From the NCBI RefSeq assembly GCF_011305995.1, contig NZ_CP049910.1, positions 2,604,001 through 2,668,000 on the forward strand: a stretch of 64,000 nt of DNA, read 5' to 3'. Source of the stretch: Diaphorobacter sp. HDW4A (GTDB lineage Bacteria; Pseudomonadota; Gammaproteobacteria; Burkholderiales; Burkholderiaceae_C). The notes under the pieces are model-generated. The model was not told where the DNA came from and searched no databases. It worked only from the letters and a program-made list of their open reading frames with translations. The translations under genes were made by a program, and so were the position numbers. Below, one piece after another: positions 62,961 to 64,000 of the stretch; position 1 is the stretch's first letter, and the number at the start of each line of letters is the position of its first letter.

Positions 62961-63497
62961 TCAGGACTTGGCGAAGGCGTTGCCCAGTGCAAACACCGAG
63001 TTCGGTGCGTTCACGCGGATGGGCTTGACCACCGGAGTCGTCGAGATCGCGCGACGAGCCACCGGCTTGTCTTCGATCTGCACGCCCTTGGCGAGTTGGT
63101 CGTCGACCAGCTTCTGCAGCGTGACGGAGTCCAAAAACTCCACCATGCGTTGATTCAGCGAGGCCCACAGTTCGTGCGTCATGCAACGACCAGCTTCGCC
63201 CAGGCAGTTTTCCTTGCCACCGCATTGCGTAGCATCGATCGGCTCGTCCACCGACACGATGATGTCGGCAACGGTGATGTCGCCAGCCTTGCGGGCAAGC
63301 GTATAGCCGCCACCGGGGCCGCGGGTGGATTCCACCAGTTCATGACGGCGCAGCTTGCCGAACAGCTGCTCCAGGTACGACAGGGAAATCTGCTGACGCT
63401 GGCTGATGGCCGCCAGGGTGACAGGGCCATTGTTCTGGCGCAGGGCCAGATCAATCATGGCAGTGACCGCAAAACGGCCTTTGGTTGTGAGACGCAT
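62961..63497 (-). CDS. iscR: Fe-S responsive regulator IscR
   Basis: A 178-residue Rrf2-family regulator with a winged helix (ISQRQQISLSYLEQLFGKLR) and cluster ligands C92, C98, C105 and H108; the third cysteine is one residue later than in E. coli. It represses the isc operon when holding a 2Fe-2S cluster. The C-terminal tail of about 30 residues is not conserved. Confidence 0.95.
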   Translation of the reverse strand: MRLTTKGRFAVTAMIDLALRQNNGPVTLAAISQRQQISLSYLEQLFGKLRRHELVESTRGPGGGYTLARKAGDITVADIIVSVDEPIDATQCGGKENCLGEAGRCMTHELWASLNQRMVEFLDSVTLQKLVDDQLAKGVQIEDKPVARRAISTTPVVKPIRVNAPNSVFALGNAFAKS

Positions 63498-63645
63498 CGC
63501 AAGCTCCTTGTTGGTTCAGGCTTGATCGTTTGAGAAACACCTCGAACAGCTGGATGAGCCATTCGGGTACCCGTCTCCGCCCGTTCTCCGGCGCAGCCAA
63601 AACCCTAAGGTTTGCCCGCCAGAGCCCTATGTATCGTGGGGTTGT

Positions 63646-63699
63646 TTTCTTGAGTAATTAGCCCAAGTATACCACCAATCCCTATTGTTTTTGTCGGGT
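63646..63699 (-). promoter_or_regulatory. isc promoter region with two candidate IscR sites
   Basis: Two IscR-like imperfect palindromes: ATACTTGGGCTAATTACTCA beginning the first (63646-63670) and ACCCGACAAAAACAATAGGG in the second (63678-63699). A -10-like TATACT lies between them. Position 150-200 bp before iscR fits autoregulation. Confidence 0.45.
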
Positions 63700-63770
63700 A
63701 ACAAAATCTATCGCCGAGATAGCGCGGTTAAATAATTTCTTTCACCGCAACCATCTCGCAAAAACCCGCG

Positions 63771-64000
63771 TCAGGCTTGACGCTCCGTGCCACCATGCGC
63801 ACCAAAGACGCGATCTTTGAGCTTCGCCAATTGATCGCGCACTCGGGCCGCCTGCTCGAATTCCAGATTGCGCGCGTGATCCATCATGGCTTTTTCCAGA
63901 CGCTTGATCTCGCGTGCAATGTCCTTCTCCGACATCTCTTCCAGCTCCAGGTCACGCGCCGTCTGCTGCTGCAGGCGCTGCGTGTCCTGACCGGACTTCT
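63771..64000 (-). CDS. uvrB: UvrABC excinuclease subunit B, C-terminal end (partial)
   Basis: Only the last 75 codons are in the window. The frame reads [20 protein letters not shown] then [20 protein letters not shown], the UVR motif of UvrB that contacts UvrC. Stop TGA at 63771. The start lies beyond the window end. Confidence 0.9.
   Translation of the reverse strand, partial: KSGQDTQRLQQQTARDLELEEMSEKDIAREIKRLEKAMMDHARNLEFEQAARVRDQLAKLKDRVFGAHGGTERQA

Overview
The window reads as a high-GC betaproteobacterial chromosome, most likely Burkholderiales/Comamonadaceae. The basis is codon and GC style, the isc operon order (iscR-iscS-iscU-iscA-hscB-hscA-fdx followed by dnaQ), the TRAP/CaiB/IclR gene content and a T6SS gene order with tagJ next to hcp. 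No 16S gene is present, so the genus cannot be fixed.

Layout. 1-368: extragenic repeats and hairpins. 369-3375: an IclR regulator divergent from an HMG-CoA-lyase-like and a class III CoA-transferase gene. 3379-8417: prephenate-dehydratase-like protein, Orn/Lys/Arg decarboxylase with a lysine/alanine-rich tail, NfeD and a stomatin-like protein, then tRNA-Ser(GGA). 8636-14704 (minus): a TPP riboswitch followed by LuxE-like, LuxC-like, a NitT/TauT/THI5-type ABC transporter (ATPase, permease, binding protein) and an SDR, all tightly coupled. This looks like a thiamin-controlled module that imports a compound and reduces a carboxylate stepwise to an alcohol, and is the best candidate for an undescribed system here.

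14867-15661 encodes a secreted protein. 15724-32769 (minus) is a type VI effector island: a VgrG with a C-terminal lipase domain, an exported ankyrin protein (probable immunity), an Eag chaperone, a full PAAR-Rhs toxin with its immunity gene, then a graveyard of displaced Rhs tip/immunity cassettes (His-rich toxin; a toxin cut off by an IS5-family element, with a frameshifted Imm22-like immunity gene; GIY-YIG toxin with an LRR-like immunity protein). 32991-40092 (plus) carries tssB-tssC-hcp-tagJ-tssE-tssF-tssG; tssH and the membrane complex genes are absent from the window.

40174-45172: cupin, GAF protein, SMR efflux pump, FAH-family hydrolase, a two-gene chromate transporter, DUF4287 and DUF4148 proteins. 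45292-49071: a DctPQM TRAP transporter divergent from a MarR-like regulator. 49260-56709 (minus): an iron-uptake locus in which a Fur-box-like site precedes a FecI-type sigma factor, FecR, a STN-containing TonB receptor, a PepSY reductase-like membrane protein, DUF3649 and DUF3325 proteins and a small exported protein. 57017-63497 (minus): tRNA-Val(CAC), dnaQ and the isc Fe-S operon with candidate IscR sites upstream; an intrinsic terminator sits between iscA and hscB. The window ends inside uvrB.
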